Shown here in pieces: positions 17,825 through 26,388 of a stretch of DNA of 64,000 nucleotides (its first letter is position 1; every line of letters starts with the position of its first letter). The stretch is from positions 806,001 to 870,000 of the forward strand of contig NZ_CP090347.1 in assembly GCF_021398715.1 (NCBI RefSeq), in the 5' to 3' direction. A model generated the notes under the pieces. The model searched no databases. It worked only from the letters and a program-made list of their open reading frames with translations, and had not been told where the DNA came from. The stretch is from Microbacterium binotii. Its GTDB lineage: Bacteria; Actinomycetota; Actinomycetes; Actinomycetales; Microbacteriaceae. A program made the translations under genes and the position numbers.

Positions 17825-19174
17825 TTGTCTGACGTCCCCGCTCCCGACCGCAACGAGACCACCGCCACCGGTTCGGTGCGCGTGCCGCGCCCGGCCACGG
17901 GCGCGATCCGCACGCTCGGCTCGAACCCGGCGACCGCCCCCATCGTGCTGCACCCCGGCGATGCCATGCCCACGTGGCGTCGCGTGCTGTACATCGTGTT
18001 GCTGGGCGCGCTCACCGCGCTCGGACCGTTCACGATCGACCTGTACCTCCCGGCGTTCCCCATCCTCGAGGCGGACTTCGACACGACCGCGGCGATGATC
18101 CAGTTGACCCTGACGGGCACGACCATCGGATTCGCCCTGGGCCAGCTCGTCGTCGGACCTCTGAGCGACAAGCTGGGGCGCCGCGTCCCGCTGCTGATCG
18201 TGACCGGTCTTCACATCGTGGCGAGTGCGGCCGCCGCCTTCGCCCCGGATCTCGTGAGCCTGGGCGTGACCCGCGTGCTCATGGGCGCGGGCGCCGCGGC
18301 CGGCGGTGTCGTCGCGGCGGCGATCGTGCGCGACCTGTTCGGCGGACGTCGACTCGTGGTCATGCTCTCGCGGCTCGCCCTCGTCTCCGGCGTGGCGCCG
18401 GTGCTGGCGCCGCTCGTCGGCTCCTGGCTGCTGCAGGTCATGCCGTGGCGCGGGATCTTCGTCGTCCTCGCCGTCTACGGCGTGGTCATGCTGGTCTCCG
18501 CGCTCATCTTCATCCCCGAGACCCTCCCGCGCGCCCGCCGTCAGGAGCGGGGCTCGACGACGATCTGGCAGCGCTACCGGAGCGTCTTCAGCGACCGCGT
18601 CTTCGTGGGCGTGCTGATCATCGGCGGCATGACCTTCAGCGGGCTGTTCTCCTACCTGTCGGCGTCCTCGTTCCTCTTCCAGCAGAGTTACGGCTTCGAC
18701 GCGCAGCAGTACGGCCTCCTGTTCGCCGCCAACTCGGTCGGCCTCGTGATCGGTGTGCAGACCGCATCCCGGCTCGCCGCCCGCTTCGGACCGCAGTGGG
18801 TTCTGGCGTTCTCGACGTCGGCTCTCGTGCTGACCGGTGCCGCCATCATCGTCGGCGATCAACTGCACCTGGGCGTGTGGGGCACCGTCGTGCCGCTGTT
18901 CCTGTTCATGACCACGTGCGGATTCACCTTCCCGTGCGTGCAGGTGCTGGCGCTCGACCGGCATGGCAACGCTGCGGGAACCGCGCAGTCCATCATCGGA
19001 GCCACGAACTTCGGCGTCGCGGGCATCATCTCCCCGCTCGTGGGCGGACTCTCGCACGGGGCGCCCATCTCGCCCACGACCATGGCCTCGGTGATGGTCG
19101 GCTGTGGCGTGATCGCCGCGCTGTCGCTCTGGTTCATCGTGCGGCCGCGCTCGGTCGCCCAGCTCGCGCCCTGA
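17825..19174 (+). CDS. Bcr/CflA-type MFS multidrug efflux transporter
   Basis: This major facilitator protein of about 449 residues has 12 predicted helices. The Bcr/CflA signature appears in the first helix (GPFTIDLYLPAFP) and the MFS loop motif in GPLSDKLGRR. Family members export drugs such as chloramphenicol or bicyclomycin; the substrate here is unknown. The start is uncertain. TTG 17825 (reads MSDVPAPDRNE) gives a plausible N-terminus but has no clear ribosome-binding site; GTG 17876 and ATG 17966 are alternatives in the same frame. Part of the upstream open frame is non-coding leader. Confidence 0.85.
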   Translation: MSDVPAPDRNETTATGSVRVPRPATGAIRTLGSNPATAPIVLHPGDAMPTWRRVLYIVLLGALTALGPFTIDLYLPAFPILEADFDTTAAMIQLTLTGTTIGFALGQLVVGPLSDKLGRRVPLLIVTGLHIVASAAAAFAPDLVSLGVTRVLMGAGAAAGGVVAAAIVRDLFGGRRLVVMLSRLALVSGVAPVLAPLVGSWLLQVMPWRGIFVVLAVYGVVMLVSALIFIPETLPRARRQERGSTTIWQRYRSVFSDRVFVGVLIIGGMTFSGLFSYLSASSFLFQQSYGFDAQQYGLLFAANSVGLVIGVQTASRLAARFGPQWVLAFSTSALVLTGAAIIVGDQLHLGVWGTVVPLFLFMTTCGFTFPCVQVLALDRHGNAAGTAQSIIGATNFGVAGIISPLVGGLSHGAPISPTTMASVMVGCGVIAALSLWFIVRPRSVAQLAP

Positions 19175-19216
19175 TACACCATCGCGACCCACTCCGCGGA
19201 TCCCGGATGCGCGTGC

Positions 19217-19222
19217 CAGACT
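19217..19222 (+). promoter_or_regulatory. -10 box CAGACT, leaderless start
   Basis: Six nt upstream of ATG 19229. The same TGCCAGACT context precedes the MerR gene at 26389. Confidence 0.45.
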
Positions 19223-19228
19223 GACGCG

Positions 19229-19852
19229 ATGAACCAGCCCAGCGCCTCTCCCCGTGGCATCCTGTGGGTCGGGGGAGGACTCGTCGCGATCGGGGTGGCG
19301 ATCGGGGTGTGGATCGCGCTGAGCGGTGACGCGCCGTTCGCCATCGACACCGCCTGGAACGACCTGCTCGCCGCGTCCGCCTCGCCGTTTCTGACACAGC
19401 TCTCACTGTTTCTCAACGTCGCCGGCGGAACGCTCGTCGGTTCGCTCGTCGTGCCCGTGGTCGGCGTGACGATCCTGATGCTGGCGAGACGTCCCTGGTC
19501 CGCCGCGACGCTCGTGATCGCGATCGCGGCGAGCGCGCTGGTCGTGCAGATCCTGAAGAACGTGTTCGCGCGGGGGCGTCCCGCCGACATGTCGGTGCTG
19601 AGCGACTTCGGTTCGTATCCGTCGGGCCATGTCGCGAACGCCGCCACGGTGGCGGCCATGCTCGTCGTGCTGCTGCCACGGGTGTGGACGATCATCGTCG
19701 CCGCCGCGTGGGTGCTGCTCATGGCGTTCAGCCGCACCTACCTGCACGCGCACTGGCTCACCGATGCGATCGGCGGCATCGCCGTCGGCGTGGGCGTCGC
19801 GCTGGTGTGCGTCGCGCTCCTCGGTCGCCGCCTCGAACCCGAGCGCCGCTGA
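19229..19852 (+). CDS. PAP2-family membrane phosphatase
   Basis: The 207-residue protein has about five or six membrane helices and the full PAP2/acid phosphatase catalytic signature: KNVFARGRP (motif 1), PSGH (motif 2, about 131-134) and SRTYLHAHWLTD (motif 3, nucleophile histidine). Such enzymes dephosphorylate lipid phosphates such as phosphatidate or undecaprenyl pyrophosphate on the outer face of the membrane. Substrate choice cannot be read from the sequence. ATG 19229 lies 6 nt after CAGACT, consistent with a leaderless mRNA. It is monocistronic or weakly linked to the SDR gene that follows. Confidence 0.9.
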   Translation: MNQPSASPRGILWVGGGLVAIGVAIGVWIALSGDAPFAIDTAWNDLLAASASPFLTQLSLFLNVAGGTLVGSLVVPVVGVTILMLARRPWSAATLVIAIAASALVVQILKNVFARGRPADMSVLSDFGSYPSGHVANAATVAAMLVVLLPRVWTIIVAAAWVLLMAFSRTYLHAHWLTDAIGGIAVGVGVALVCVALLGRRLEPERR

Positions 19853-19907
19853 GGCGGCGTCTGCGCTCGACCTGTCAAGAGCCGCCTCCCGCCGCGGGCG
19901 GCGGGCT

Positions 19908-19913
19908 TACCCT
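19908..19913 (+). promoter_or_regulatory. -10 box TACCCT, leaderless start
   Basis: Six nt upstream of ATG 19920. Confidence 0.5.
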
Positions 19914-19919
19914 CGCAGC

Positions 19920-21452
19920 ATGACGACGCTCTCCTCGCCCACCGGGCACGAGCCCGCCCTTCGCGCCCAGAACCGCGAGGACGGCTCGGCGCCGCTCGTG
20001 CTGGTGCTGGGCGCCACCGGATACATCGGCGGACGGCTCACCCCGCGCCTGCTGGCCGCGGGCTATCGGGTGCGTGTGCTCTCCCGTGACGCCGAGCGCG
20101 TGCGGGCCCTGCCGTGGGGGAGCGACGTGGAGATCGTCGAGGGCTCCGTCACCGACGCCGAAGCCATGGCCGAGGCCTGTGACGGGGTCGACGTCGTGTA
20201 CTACCTCGTGCACTCGATGGGGCAGGGCAAGGGGTTCGAGGACACCGACCTCGTCGCCGCGCGCACGGTCGCGGATGCGGCGGCCGCCGCATCCGTCTCA
20301 CGCCTTGTCTACCTGGGTGCGCTGCATCCCGAGGGCGTGCCGCTGTCGCCGCACCTCGCGAGCCGGGTGGAGGTCGGCGAGGTGTTCCTCGACAGCCCGG
20401 TTCCGACCGCGGTGCTCCAGGCCGGCATCGTCATCGGCTCGGGTTCCGCATCCTTCGAGATGATCCGCCACCTCACCGAGGTGCTGCCGTACATGCCGGC
20501 GCCGAAGTGGGTGCGCAACCGCGTGCAGCCGATCGCGGTGCGCGACGTGCTGTACTACCTGCTGGGGGCGGCGCGTCTCGCCCCCGAGGTCGACCGGGCT
20601 TTCGACATCGGCGGGCCGGACGCGCCCCGCTACGGCCAGATGATGAACGGCTACGCCGTGGAGGCGGGCCTCCCGCAACGCCCCATCGCCCCTTTGCCGG
20701 TGCTGACGCCGGGACTCGCCTCGCACTGGGTCAACGTCGTCACCCCGGTGCCTCGTTCCATCGCGCGACCGCTCATCGCCTCGCTGCAGAACGAGTGCGT
20801 CATCAAAGACCGCTCGATCGACGAGGTCATCCCGCCGCCGGAGGGCGGTCTGACCTCGTACCGGCGCGCCGTGCAGCTCGCGCTGGGGCGCGTGGACGCC
20901 GACGACATCGAGACGAGTTGGCAGGACGCCGAGGTCTCCGGGGTCCCCAGCGACCCGCTGCCGAGCGACCCCGAGTGGGCGGGGCGGACGGTCTACACCG
21001 ATGCGCGCAGCGCCGTGACGACCGCGTCCCCGGAGGATCTCTGGAGCGTCGTGGCAGGTATCGGCGGCGAGAACGGCTGGTACTCCACGCCGATCCTCTG
21101 GGCCGTGCGCGGGTGGATGGACCGCGCGGTGGGCGGCGTGGGTCTGCGCCGCGGCCGACGCAGCCGCACCCGCGTCGCCGTCGGAGATGCGATCGACTTC
21201 TGGCGCGTCGAGGCGGTGGAGCCCGGACGGATGCTGCGGCTGCGTGCCGAGATGAAGGTACCGGGTCTCGCCTGGCTCGAGCTTTCCGTGACGCCCGAGC
21301 CGAACGGCTCGCGCTACGACCAGCGGGCCGTGTTCTTCCCGCGCGGACTCAGCGGCCGGCTGTACTGGTTCGCGGTCCTGCCGTTCCACGGCTTCGTCTT
21401 CCGCGGCATGGCCGAGCACATCATCGCGGCCGCCGAAGCGCGCGAGCTCTGA
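19920..21452 (+). CDS. NAD(P)-binding SDR protein with C-terminal DUF2867 domain
   Basis: The 510-residue protein starts with an atypical extended-SDR Rossmann fold (GATGYIGGRLTPRLLAAG, about 30-47) and ends with a DUF2867/START-like domain (about 350-505; RAEMKVPGLAWLELSV, AVLPFHGFVFRGMA). Proteins of this architecture are widespread in actinobacteria but their reaction is unknown. The frame extends upstream into the PAP2 gene; ATG 19920 is chosen because TACCCT lies 6 nt before it and the protein then starts MTTLSS. It stands just before the molybdenum cofactor genes, without clear coupling to them. Confidence 0.87.
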   Translation: MTTLSSPTGHEPALRAQNREDGSAPLVLVLGATGYIGGRLTPRLLAAGYRVRVLSRDAERVRALPWGSDVEIVEGSVTDAEAMAEACDGVDVVYYLVHSMGQGKGFEDTDLVAARTVADAAAAASVSRLVYLGALHPEGVPLSPHLASRVEVGEVFLDSPVPTAVLQAGIVIGSGSASFEMIRHLTEVLPYMPAPKWVRNRVQPIAVRDVLYYLLGAARLAPEVDRAFDIGGPDAPRYGQMMNGYAVEAGLPQRPIAPLPVLTPGLASHWVNVVTPVPRSIARPLIASLQNECVIKDRSIDEVIPPPEGGLTSYRRAVQLALGRVDADDIETSWQDAEVSGVPSDPLPSDPEWAGRTVYTDARSAVTTASPEDLWSVVAGIGGENGWYSTPILWAVRGWMDRAVGGVGLRRGRRSRTRVAVGDAIDFWRVEAVEPGRMLRLRAEMKVPGLAWLELSVTPEPNGSRYDQRAVFFPRGLSGRLYWFAVLPFHGFVFRGMAEHIIAAAEAREL

Positions 21453-21461
21453 CGCGGGTCG

Positions 21462-21467
21462 TAGGCT
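21462..21467 (+). promoter_or_regulatory. -10 box TAGGCT, leaderless start
   Basis: Seven nt upstream of ATG 21475. Confidence 0.5.
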
Positions 21468-21474
21468 GACCGGT

Positions 21475-21948
21475 ATGCGTCTGGCGGCTGTCATCACCGT
21501 GTCCGATCGGTCCGCCGCGGGCGAGCGCGAGGATGCATCCGGACCCGTCGCGGTCGAGCACCTGCGGGCCGCAGGGTGGGAGTGCCCACCGGCTCGCGTC
21601 GTCGCGGACGGCGCCGACAGCGTCGAGCGCGCCCTGCACGCGGCGCTCGACGACGGCGCCCGGCTGATCGTCACCTCGGGAGGCACGGGCGTCTCGCCCC
21701 GGGACCAGACGCCCGAGGGGAGCGCACGCGTCATCGAGCGGGAGCTGCCCGGCATCGCGGAGGAGCTGCGACGGCGCGGTGGTCAGAGCAAGCCCGCGGC
21801 GCTGCTCACCCGCGGTCTGGCGGGCACCGCGCGGGGCGCCTTCATCGTCAACCTGCCGGGGAAGCCGGCCGCGGTCGCGGAGGGGATGCCGCTGATCATC
21901 GCCGTCGCCGATCACGTCATCGACCAGCTCGCCGGAGGAGACCACTGA
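21475..21948 (+). CDS. MogA/MoaB-family molybdopterin adenylyltransferase-like protein
   Basis: In molybdenum cofactor synthesis, Mog-type enzymes adenylate molybdopterin before molybdate insertion. The 157-residue protein has the family core: VITVSDRSAAGEREDASGP at the N-terminus, the TSGGTGVSPRDQTPE loop (about 67-81) and NLPGKPAAV near the C-terminus. MogA and MoaB cannot be separated confidently. The next gene, moaE, starts inside its stop codon (TGATG), so the two are translationally coupled. A leaderless start is predicted. Confidence 0.92.
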   Translation: MRLAAVITVSDRSAAGEREDASGPVAVEHLRAAGWECPPARVVADGADSVERALHAALDDGARLIVTSGGTGVSPRDQTPEGSARVIERELPGIAEELRRRGGQSKPAALLTRGLAGTARGAFIVNLPGKPAAVAEGMPLIIAVADHVIDQLAGGDH

Positions 21949-22373
21949 TGCCCGTCGTCATCGCCCGCGTGAGTGCCGAGCCCCTCGATCTCGATGCGCA
22001 CCTCGCCGCCGTGGACGACGCCGCATCCGGCGCGCTCACCACGTTCGTGGGTCGCGTCCGCGACAACGACCCGGATGCGCGGACCGCGGTCGTGGCGCTC
22101 GAGTACTCGGCCCACCCGGATGCGGAGCAGTTCCTGCACCGCATCGCCGAGCAGGCCATCGGCGACACCGGCGCGCTCGTGGCGGTCAGTCACCGCATCG
22201 GCCGGCTGGAGGTCGGCGACGCGGCGGTGGTCATCGCCGTCGCATCCGGGCACCGCGATGCGGCCTTCACCGTGTGCCGCGAGGTGATCGAGCAGATCAA
22301 GCGCGAACTGCCGGTCTGGAAACGCCAGGTCGAGTCCGACGGCACGACAGCGTGGAAGGGCCTGGGCGGCTGA
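21948..22373 (+). CDS. moaE: Molybdopterin synthase catalytic subunit
   Basis: MoaE transfers sulfur from thiocarboxylated MoaD to precursor Z to make molybdopterin. The 141-residue protein has FVGRVRDND, LEYSAHPDAEQ, the HRIGRLEVGD strand and the catalytic lysine region KRELPVWKRQ (about 120-130). It starts within the stop codon of the preceding gene. Its own stop lies only 2 bp from the stop of the convergent moaD gene, its biochemical partner, which is thus on the opposite strand. Confidence 0.95.
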   Translation: MPVVIARVSAEPLDLDAHLAAVDDAASGALTTFVGRVRDNDPDARTAVVALEYSAHPDAEQFLHRIAEQAIGDTGALVAVSHRIGRLEVGDAAVVIAVASGHRDAAFTVCREVIEQIKRELPVWKRQVESDGTTAWKGLGG

Positions 22374-22375
22374 GC

Positions 22376-22609
22376 TCAGCCACCCGCGAAGGGCGGCAGC
22401 ACGTCGACCAGGGTGTCGGCGTCCAGCGGCGCATCGTCGTCGCGCCGCGCTCCCGCGACCAGCACGGCGCACCGGGGCAGGATGCCGCCGAGTCCCGGGC
22501 GTTCCTCGGCCAGGGCGCGTCGGAGCTCTCCGACCGTCGTCTCCGTGCGATGCTCCTCGGCTCGCCCCGCGAGCTCCTCGGCGGCGGCGAAGTAGCGGAC
22601 GTGCGCCAT
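22376..22609 (-). CDS. moaD: Molybdopterin synthase sulfur carrier subunit
   Basis: A 77-residue ubiquitin-like protein ending in the Gly-Gly needed for adenylation and thiocarboxylation (FAGG). It starts MAHVRYFAAAEELAG, typical of MoaD/ThiS. The frame is open far upstream, but ATG 22609 gives the family size and overlaps the stop of the preceding small gene (TGATG). It is the last gene of the minus-strand cofactor operon, and MoeB is its likely activating enzyme. Confidence 0.9.
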   Translation of the reverse strand: MAHVRYFAAAEELAGRAEEHRTETTVGELRRALAEERPGLGGILPRCAVLVAGARRDDDAPLDADTLVDVLPPFAGG

Positions 22610-22869
22610 CACGCCTCGCGTTCGGTCACGAGATCGGTGATCTCGGCGATGGCCCGCCGCACGTCGTCGCTCGAGCCGCCGGCTCGTCCGGCCGCCAGCC
22701 CTGCGGCGAAGGTGCTCACCGGTGCCGCGGGGCGTGCGACGCCGCGCGCCACGACGCCCGCCAGATCCAGTACGGCCGAGATCGGCAGGTCCTCGGGCGC
22801 GAGGCCCAGACGTTCGGCGATCTGCGCCGCCCACTCGTCGAGAGCCTCCGGCGGAAGGTGCTCGCTCAT
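22609..22869 (-). CDS. Small DUF6457-like protein of the molybdenum operon
   Basis: The 86-residue protein (MSEHLPPEALDEWAAQIAERL...) is predicted to be mostly helical, with a conserved-looking core (PISAVLDLAGVVARGVARPAAPVSTF) and an acidic start. It matches my recollection of DUF6457, short actinobacterial proteins found beside mobA. Function is unknown. Its ATG overlaps the mobA stop by 4 bp (ATGA) and its stop overlaps the moaD start by 1 bp, so it is firmly inside the operon. A role in cofactor maturation or guanylylation is inferred from position only. Confidence 0.8.
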   Translation of the reverse strand: MSEHLPPEALDEWAAQIAERLGLAPEDLPISAVLDLAGVVARGVARPAAPVSTFAAGLAAGRAGGSSDDVRRAIAEITDLVTEREA

Positions 22870-23480
22870 CTGTCGTCCTCCTTCTCGGCACGGGGCGCGA
22901 CGGCGCCCGCGTCCTGCAGATCCTCCCATGTGTCGATATCGGCCACGACCTCGTCCGGTGCGCGAACGACCGCGATCGCGAGCTCGGCCATGATCTGGCG
23001 CACCGCCTGATCCCTGCCTTCGTCGTCGAGGGATGCGGCTCCGCGCGCCAGGGCGGCGGTGCGGTAGAGCCCCGTCAGCCACTGCGGACGTGACGAGGCG
23101 TCGCCGAGGCAGATGCCGTCGGTGTCGCGGGGCAGCAGCTCCTTGTCCGTCATCAGGCGGGCGACGGCTTCCGCGGGACGGACGAGATCGACCGCGAGCA
23201 CGAGGGTCCACGCCGCGTCGGCCGCGGCGATCGTCATCGCGGCATGCAGCGCTGCCGCGGGGCCGGTGAACGCCGGGTCCTCCCGCACCCATCGCACGTG
23301 ATCGGGGGCGGGATCCACCTCGGGACCGGCGACGATGACGTCGACGGCTCCCGCCGCTCGGGCGGCGTCGACCGCGCGCTCGAGCAGGGTGGCGCCCTCC
23401 AGGCGCACGAGCGCCTTGGGGATGCCGTCGAGGCGTGCCGCGCGGCCACCGGTCAGGATGATCGCCTGCAGGTCGCTCAT
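22866..23480 (-). CDS. mobA: Molybdenum cofactor guanylyltransferase-like NTP transferase
   Basis: MobA joins GMP to molybdopterin to make the dinucleotide cofactor. The 204-residue protein has the nucleotidyltransferase P-loop-like start AIILTGGRAARLDGIPKAL (residues 6-24); the usual LAGG is LTGG here. The metal-binding VLAVDLVRP (about 91-99) has Asp where expected. The end is Glu/Arg-rich. It overlaps moaC upstream and the small DUF6457-like gene downstream by 4 bp each. The nucleotide (GTP or CTP) is not certain. Confidence 0.88.
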   Translation of the reverse strand: MSDLQAIILTGGRAARLDGIPKALVRLEGATLLERAVDAARAAGAVDVIVAGPEVDPAPDHVRWVREDPAFTGPAAALHAAMTIAAADAAWTLVLAVDLVRPAEAVARLMTDKELLPRDTDGICLGDASSRPQWLTGLYRTAALARGAASLDDEGRDQAVRQIMAELAIAVVRAPDEVVADIDTWEDLQDAGAVAPRAEKEDDR

Positions 23481-23953
23481 GCCTCGCCCGGACGCTGCCA
23501 GGTCCCGGACTTGCCGCCCTCCTTGCGCACGATCCGCACGTTCTCGATCGACGGGGACTTGTCGATCGCCTTGACCATGTCGATGACGGTCAGTGCGGCC
23601 ACGCTCACCGCCGTGAGCGCTTCCATCTCCACGCCGGTGCGGTCGGCCGTCCGCACGGTCGCCTCGATCTCGACGCCCTCGTCCACGACGAGGAGGTCCA
23701 CGACCGCCCCGTGCACCCCGATCACGTGCGCCAGAGGCAGCAGGTCGGGGGTGCGCTTCGCCGCCTGGATGCCGGCGATCCGGGCGACGGCGAGCACGTC
23801 CCCTTTGGGAACGGAGCCGTCGCGCAACGCCGAGACGATGTCGGCGGACGCGCGCACGAGGCCCCGCGCCGTCGCCGAACGGACGGTCGGCTGCTTCGCG
23901 GTGACGTCGACCATGCGGGCGTGGCCCGCCGCATCCAGGTGGGTGAAGCTCAT
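23477..23953 (-). CDS. moaC: Cyclic pyranopterin monophosphate synthase
   Basis: MoaC converts the MoaA product to cyclic pyranopterin monophosphate. The 158-residue protein shows FTHLDAAGHARMVDVTAK at the start, KGDVLAVARIAGIQAAKRT, the active-site LPLAHVI, and MEALTAVSVAALTVIDMVKA. ATG 23953 overlaps the moeA stop (ATGA); moaC in turn overlaps mobA by 4 bp. Its partner moaA is not in this operon but at 37.3 kb. Confidence 0.96.
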   Translation of the reverse strand: MSFTHLDAAGHARMVDVTAKQPTVRSATARGLVRASADIVSALRDGSVPKGDVLAVARIAGIQAAKRTPDLLPLAHVIGVHGAVVDLLVVDEGVEIEATVRTADRTGVEMEALTAVSVAALTVIDMVKAIDKSPSIENVRIVRKEGGKSGTWQRPGEA

Positions 23954-25185
23954 GAGATCAGCATGACATCGACGAGATCGCCCTCGCGGACCTCCTCGAC
24001 GTCCGCGGGCACGACCGCGTAGGCCTCGGCGCGCGCGAGGCCGCCGGCCAGGTGGGAGCCCGAGCCGCCCGCCGTCGCAGGTCCCACGCGCCAGGCTGCG
24101 GCATCGGAACGGTCGATCGCCGCAGGGAGGTACTGGCGGCGGCCGGGCGGCGTGCGCCAGCCGGTGGCCGCGGGGAGGCGGATGATGTCGCGGTGCAGCG
24201 CGGTGCGACCGAGCATCTGCAGCAGCGCCGGGCGCACGAACACCTCGAAGGAGACGGCGGACGAGACCGGGTTGCCGGGCAGGGCGAACAGGAGGGGACC
24301 CGCGGCGAGGCGCCCGAAGCCCTGCGGCTTGCCGGGTTGCATGGCGACCTTGGGGAAGGTGATGTCGCCGCTGAGCGCGTTCTTGACGACCTCGTACGCC
24401 CCTGCGCTGACGCCGCCGGAGGTGATCACGACGTCCGCGCCGGCGACGCCTGCATCGTGAAGGACCTCGAGCAGCGACGTGTCCGTGTCGTCGACGCTCG
24501 CGCGCAGCACGACCTCGGCGCCCGCGGCCGCTGCGAGCCCCGCCAGCAGCATGCTGTTCGACTCGGGGATCTGCCCGCGCCGCAGGGGGAGGCCCGGGGC
24601 GACGAGCTCGTCGCCGGTGGAGACGACGGCGACGCGCGGGACCCGCGTGACCTCGACCTCGCCGACACCCGCCGCCGCGACCGCCGCGATCTGGAGCGGG
24701 CCGAGCCGGACGCCCGCTCCGATCACCACATCGCCGGCGGAGAGATCGGCGGCGCGTCGACGGACGTGTGCGCCGGATGCGGGCGGCGCGATGAGAACGG
24801 CGATCTCGCCCAGCGAATCGTCGAGTCCGCCCGCGGTGTGCTCGAACGGCACGATGGTGTCGGCGCTGGTGGGCACGGGGGAGCCCGTCATGATGCGCGC
24901 GGCTTCCCCGGGGAGCAGGTCGGGGTCGAGGGCGGTGCCTGCGGGCAGATCGGCGATGACCCGCAACCGGCGCGGCTCGGCATCCGTGGCGTCGCGGACG
25001 TCGGCGAAGCGCACCGCGAAACCGTCCATCGCGGAGTTCTCGAAGACGGGGATGTCGACGCCGGCGTGCACCGGCGCGGCGGTCGTGCGGCCGGCCGCCG
25101 CCGACAGGGCGACCCGCTCGGCGGGCAGGGGCGCCGCCTCGGCGAGCACGACGGCGAGCTGTTCCTCGACGGTGCGGATGCTCAT
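23950..25185 (-). CDS. moeA: Molybdopterin molybdenumtransferase
   Basis: MoeA inserts molybdate into adenylated molybdopterin. The 411-residue protein shows the linker motif FENSAMDGFAVR (about 49-60), the catalytic region RIMTGSPVP, VVSTGDELV, the TSGGVSAGAYEVVK loop and ALPGNPVSSAVSFEVF, with a C-terminal beta domain. ATG 25185 overlaps the moeB stop by 4 bp. It is tightly coupled to moaC downstream. Confidence 0.96.
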   Translation of the reverse strand: MSIRTVEEQLAVVLAEAAPLPAERVALSAAAGRTTAAPVHAGVDIPVFENSAMDGFAVRFADVRDATDAEPRRLRVIADLPAGTALDPDLLPGEAARIMTGSPVPTSADTIVPFEHTAGGLDDSLGEIAVLIAPPASGAHVRRRAADLSAGDVVIGAGVRLGPLQIAAVAAAGVGEVEVTRVPRVAVVSTGDELVAPGLPLRRGQIPESNSMLLAGLAAAAGAEVVLRASVDDTDTSLLEVLHDAGVAGADVVITSGGVSAGAYEVVKNALSGDITFPKVAMQPGKPQGFGRLAAGPLLFALPGNPVSSAVSFEVFVRPALLQMLGRTALHRDIIRLPAATGWRTPPGRRQYLPAAIDRSDAAAWRVGPATAGGSGSHLAGGLARAEAYAVVPADVEEVREGDLVDVMLIS

Positions 25186-26273
25186 GCGCGGCCTCCGCTC
25201 CACGCATCCATGCCGCCAGCGAGCACCACAACGTCGGCGCCCGCGGCGGCGAGGGCGCGGGCGGCGCGGTGCGCCCGCATCCCGGCCTTGCAGACCACCG
25301 CGTACGGGCCGGCACCGAGCGCGGCGGGATTCTCGAGGACGAGGGCCAGCGGCACGAGCTGCGCGCCGGGAACCGTGCCCAGGTCCGTCTCCTCGGGCTC
25401 GCGCACGTCCAGTACGGCGACGCCGGCGGCGCGGCGCGCCTCGAACTCGGCGGTGTCGATCTCGGCGATGTCGGGGAGCGGAAGGGGCGCCGGCGCCGAG
25501 CTCTGGTCGCTCGGGCGCAGCAGGACCTCGCGGACGCGGGCGGTGAGGGCGTCGACGAGCAGGATGCGGCCCAGCAGCGGCTCGCCGATCCCCGTGATGA
25601 GCTTCACGGCCTCGATCGCGAGTGCTCCGCCGACCTGCACGCACAGGGCGCCGAGGACGCCGACCTGGGAGCACGACGGCACCTCGCCCACCGTCTCCGG
25701 CGGGTACAGATCCGCGAGCACCACGGGAGCGACGCCCTTCGGCGGCGCCGACCAGAACACGGTCACCTGGCCTGCGAACTCCTGCACGGTTCCCCACACG
25801 AGAGGGATGCCGCGGCGCTCGCAGGCCGCGGCGACCGCCGCGCGGGTGGCGAAGGTGTCGCTGCCGTCAATGACCAGGTGGGCGTCGGCGAGCAGCTGAT
25901 CCGCGTTCGTCTCGTCGATGCGCGCACGGATGCCGGTGACCACGGTGGCCGACCCCAGGTCTTCGGCGGCACGGCGGGCGCTGTCGATCTTCGGGGCCCC
26001 CACGTCCCCGACGCGGTGGAGCACCTGACGCTGCAGATTTGTCAGCTCGACCTCATCGTCGTCGATGACGATGAGCTCGCCCACACCGGCGGCGGCCAGT
26101 GCGAGAACGACGGGAGAGCCGAGTCCGCCGACGCCGATGACGGCGACGCGGCCGGCGGCGAGACGGCGTTGACCGAGCTCACCGAATCCGGCGAGGACGG
26201 CGTGGCGTGCGGTGCGGGCGCGCTCGGACTCCGACAGCGCGGCAACCGGCTCGACGAGCGCGGGCAGGGACAT
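25182..26273 (-). CDS. moeB: MoeB/ThiF-type adenylyltransferase with C-terminal rhodanese domain
   Basis: The enzyme adenylates the C-terminal glycine of MoaD (or a ThiS-like partner) and its rhodanese domain can supply sulfur. The 363-residue protein has the ATP-binding GVGGLGSPVVLALAAAGVG, the DDDEVELTNLQRQ strand, GSDTFATR, and a rhodanese domain from about residue 270 with active-site CKAGMR (about 341-346). The CxxC zinc pairs of classic MoeB are not apparent. ATG 26273 lies 6 nt after TACCCT, so the operon probably starts leaderless here. It is the first gene of moeB-moeA-moaC-mobA-DUF6457-moaD. Confidence 0.93.
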   Translation of the reverse strand: MSLPALVEPVAALSESERARTARHAVLAGFGELGQRRLAAGRVAVIGVGGLGSPVVLALAAAGVGELIVIDDDEVELTNLQRQVLHRVGDVGAPKIDSARRAAEDLGSATVVTGIRARIDETNADQLLADAHLVIDGSDTFATRAAVAAACERRGIPLVWGTVQEFAGQVTVFWSAPPKGVAPVVLADLYPPETVGEVPSCSQVGVLGALCVQVGGALAIEAVKLITGIGEPLLGRILLVDALTARVREVLLRPSDQSSAPAPLPLPDIAEIDTAEFEARRAAGVAVLDVREPEETDLGTVPGAQLVPLALVLENPAALGAGPYAVVCKAGMRAHRAARALAAAGADVVVLAGGMDAWSGGRA

Positions 26274-26279
26274 GACCCC

Positions 26280-26285
26280 AGGGTA
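26280..26285 (-). promoter_or_regulatory. -10 box TACCCT of the moeB operon, leaderless start
   Basis: Six nt upstream of ATG 26273 on the minus strand. Confidence 0.5.
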
Positions 26286-26376
26286 GCCGCGGCCGGCGGG
26301 TGGGGGATCGGGCGGAGACCAGGGCGGCGAGCCGGGAGACCGCCCGCGGCGCACCGCTTTCCGGGATGCCGAGTGC

Positions 26377-26382
26377 CAGACT
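26377..26382 (+). promoter_or_regulatory. -10 box CAGACT, leaderless start
   Basis: Six nt upstream of ATG 26389. Confidence 0.45.
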
Positions 26383-26388
26383 TGCCGG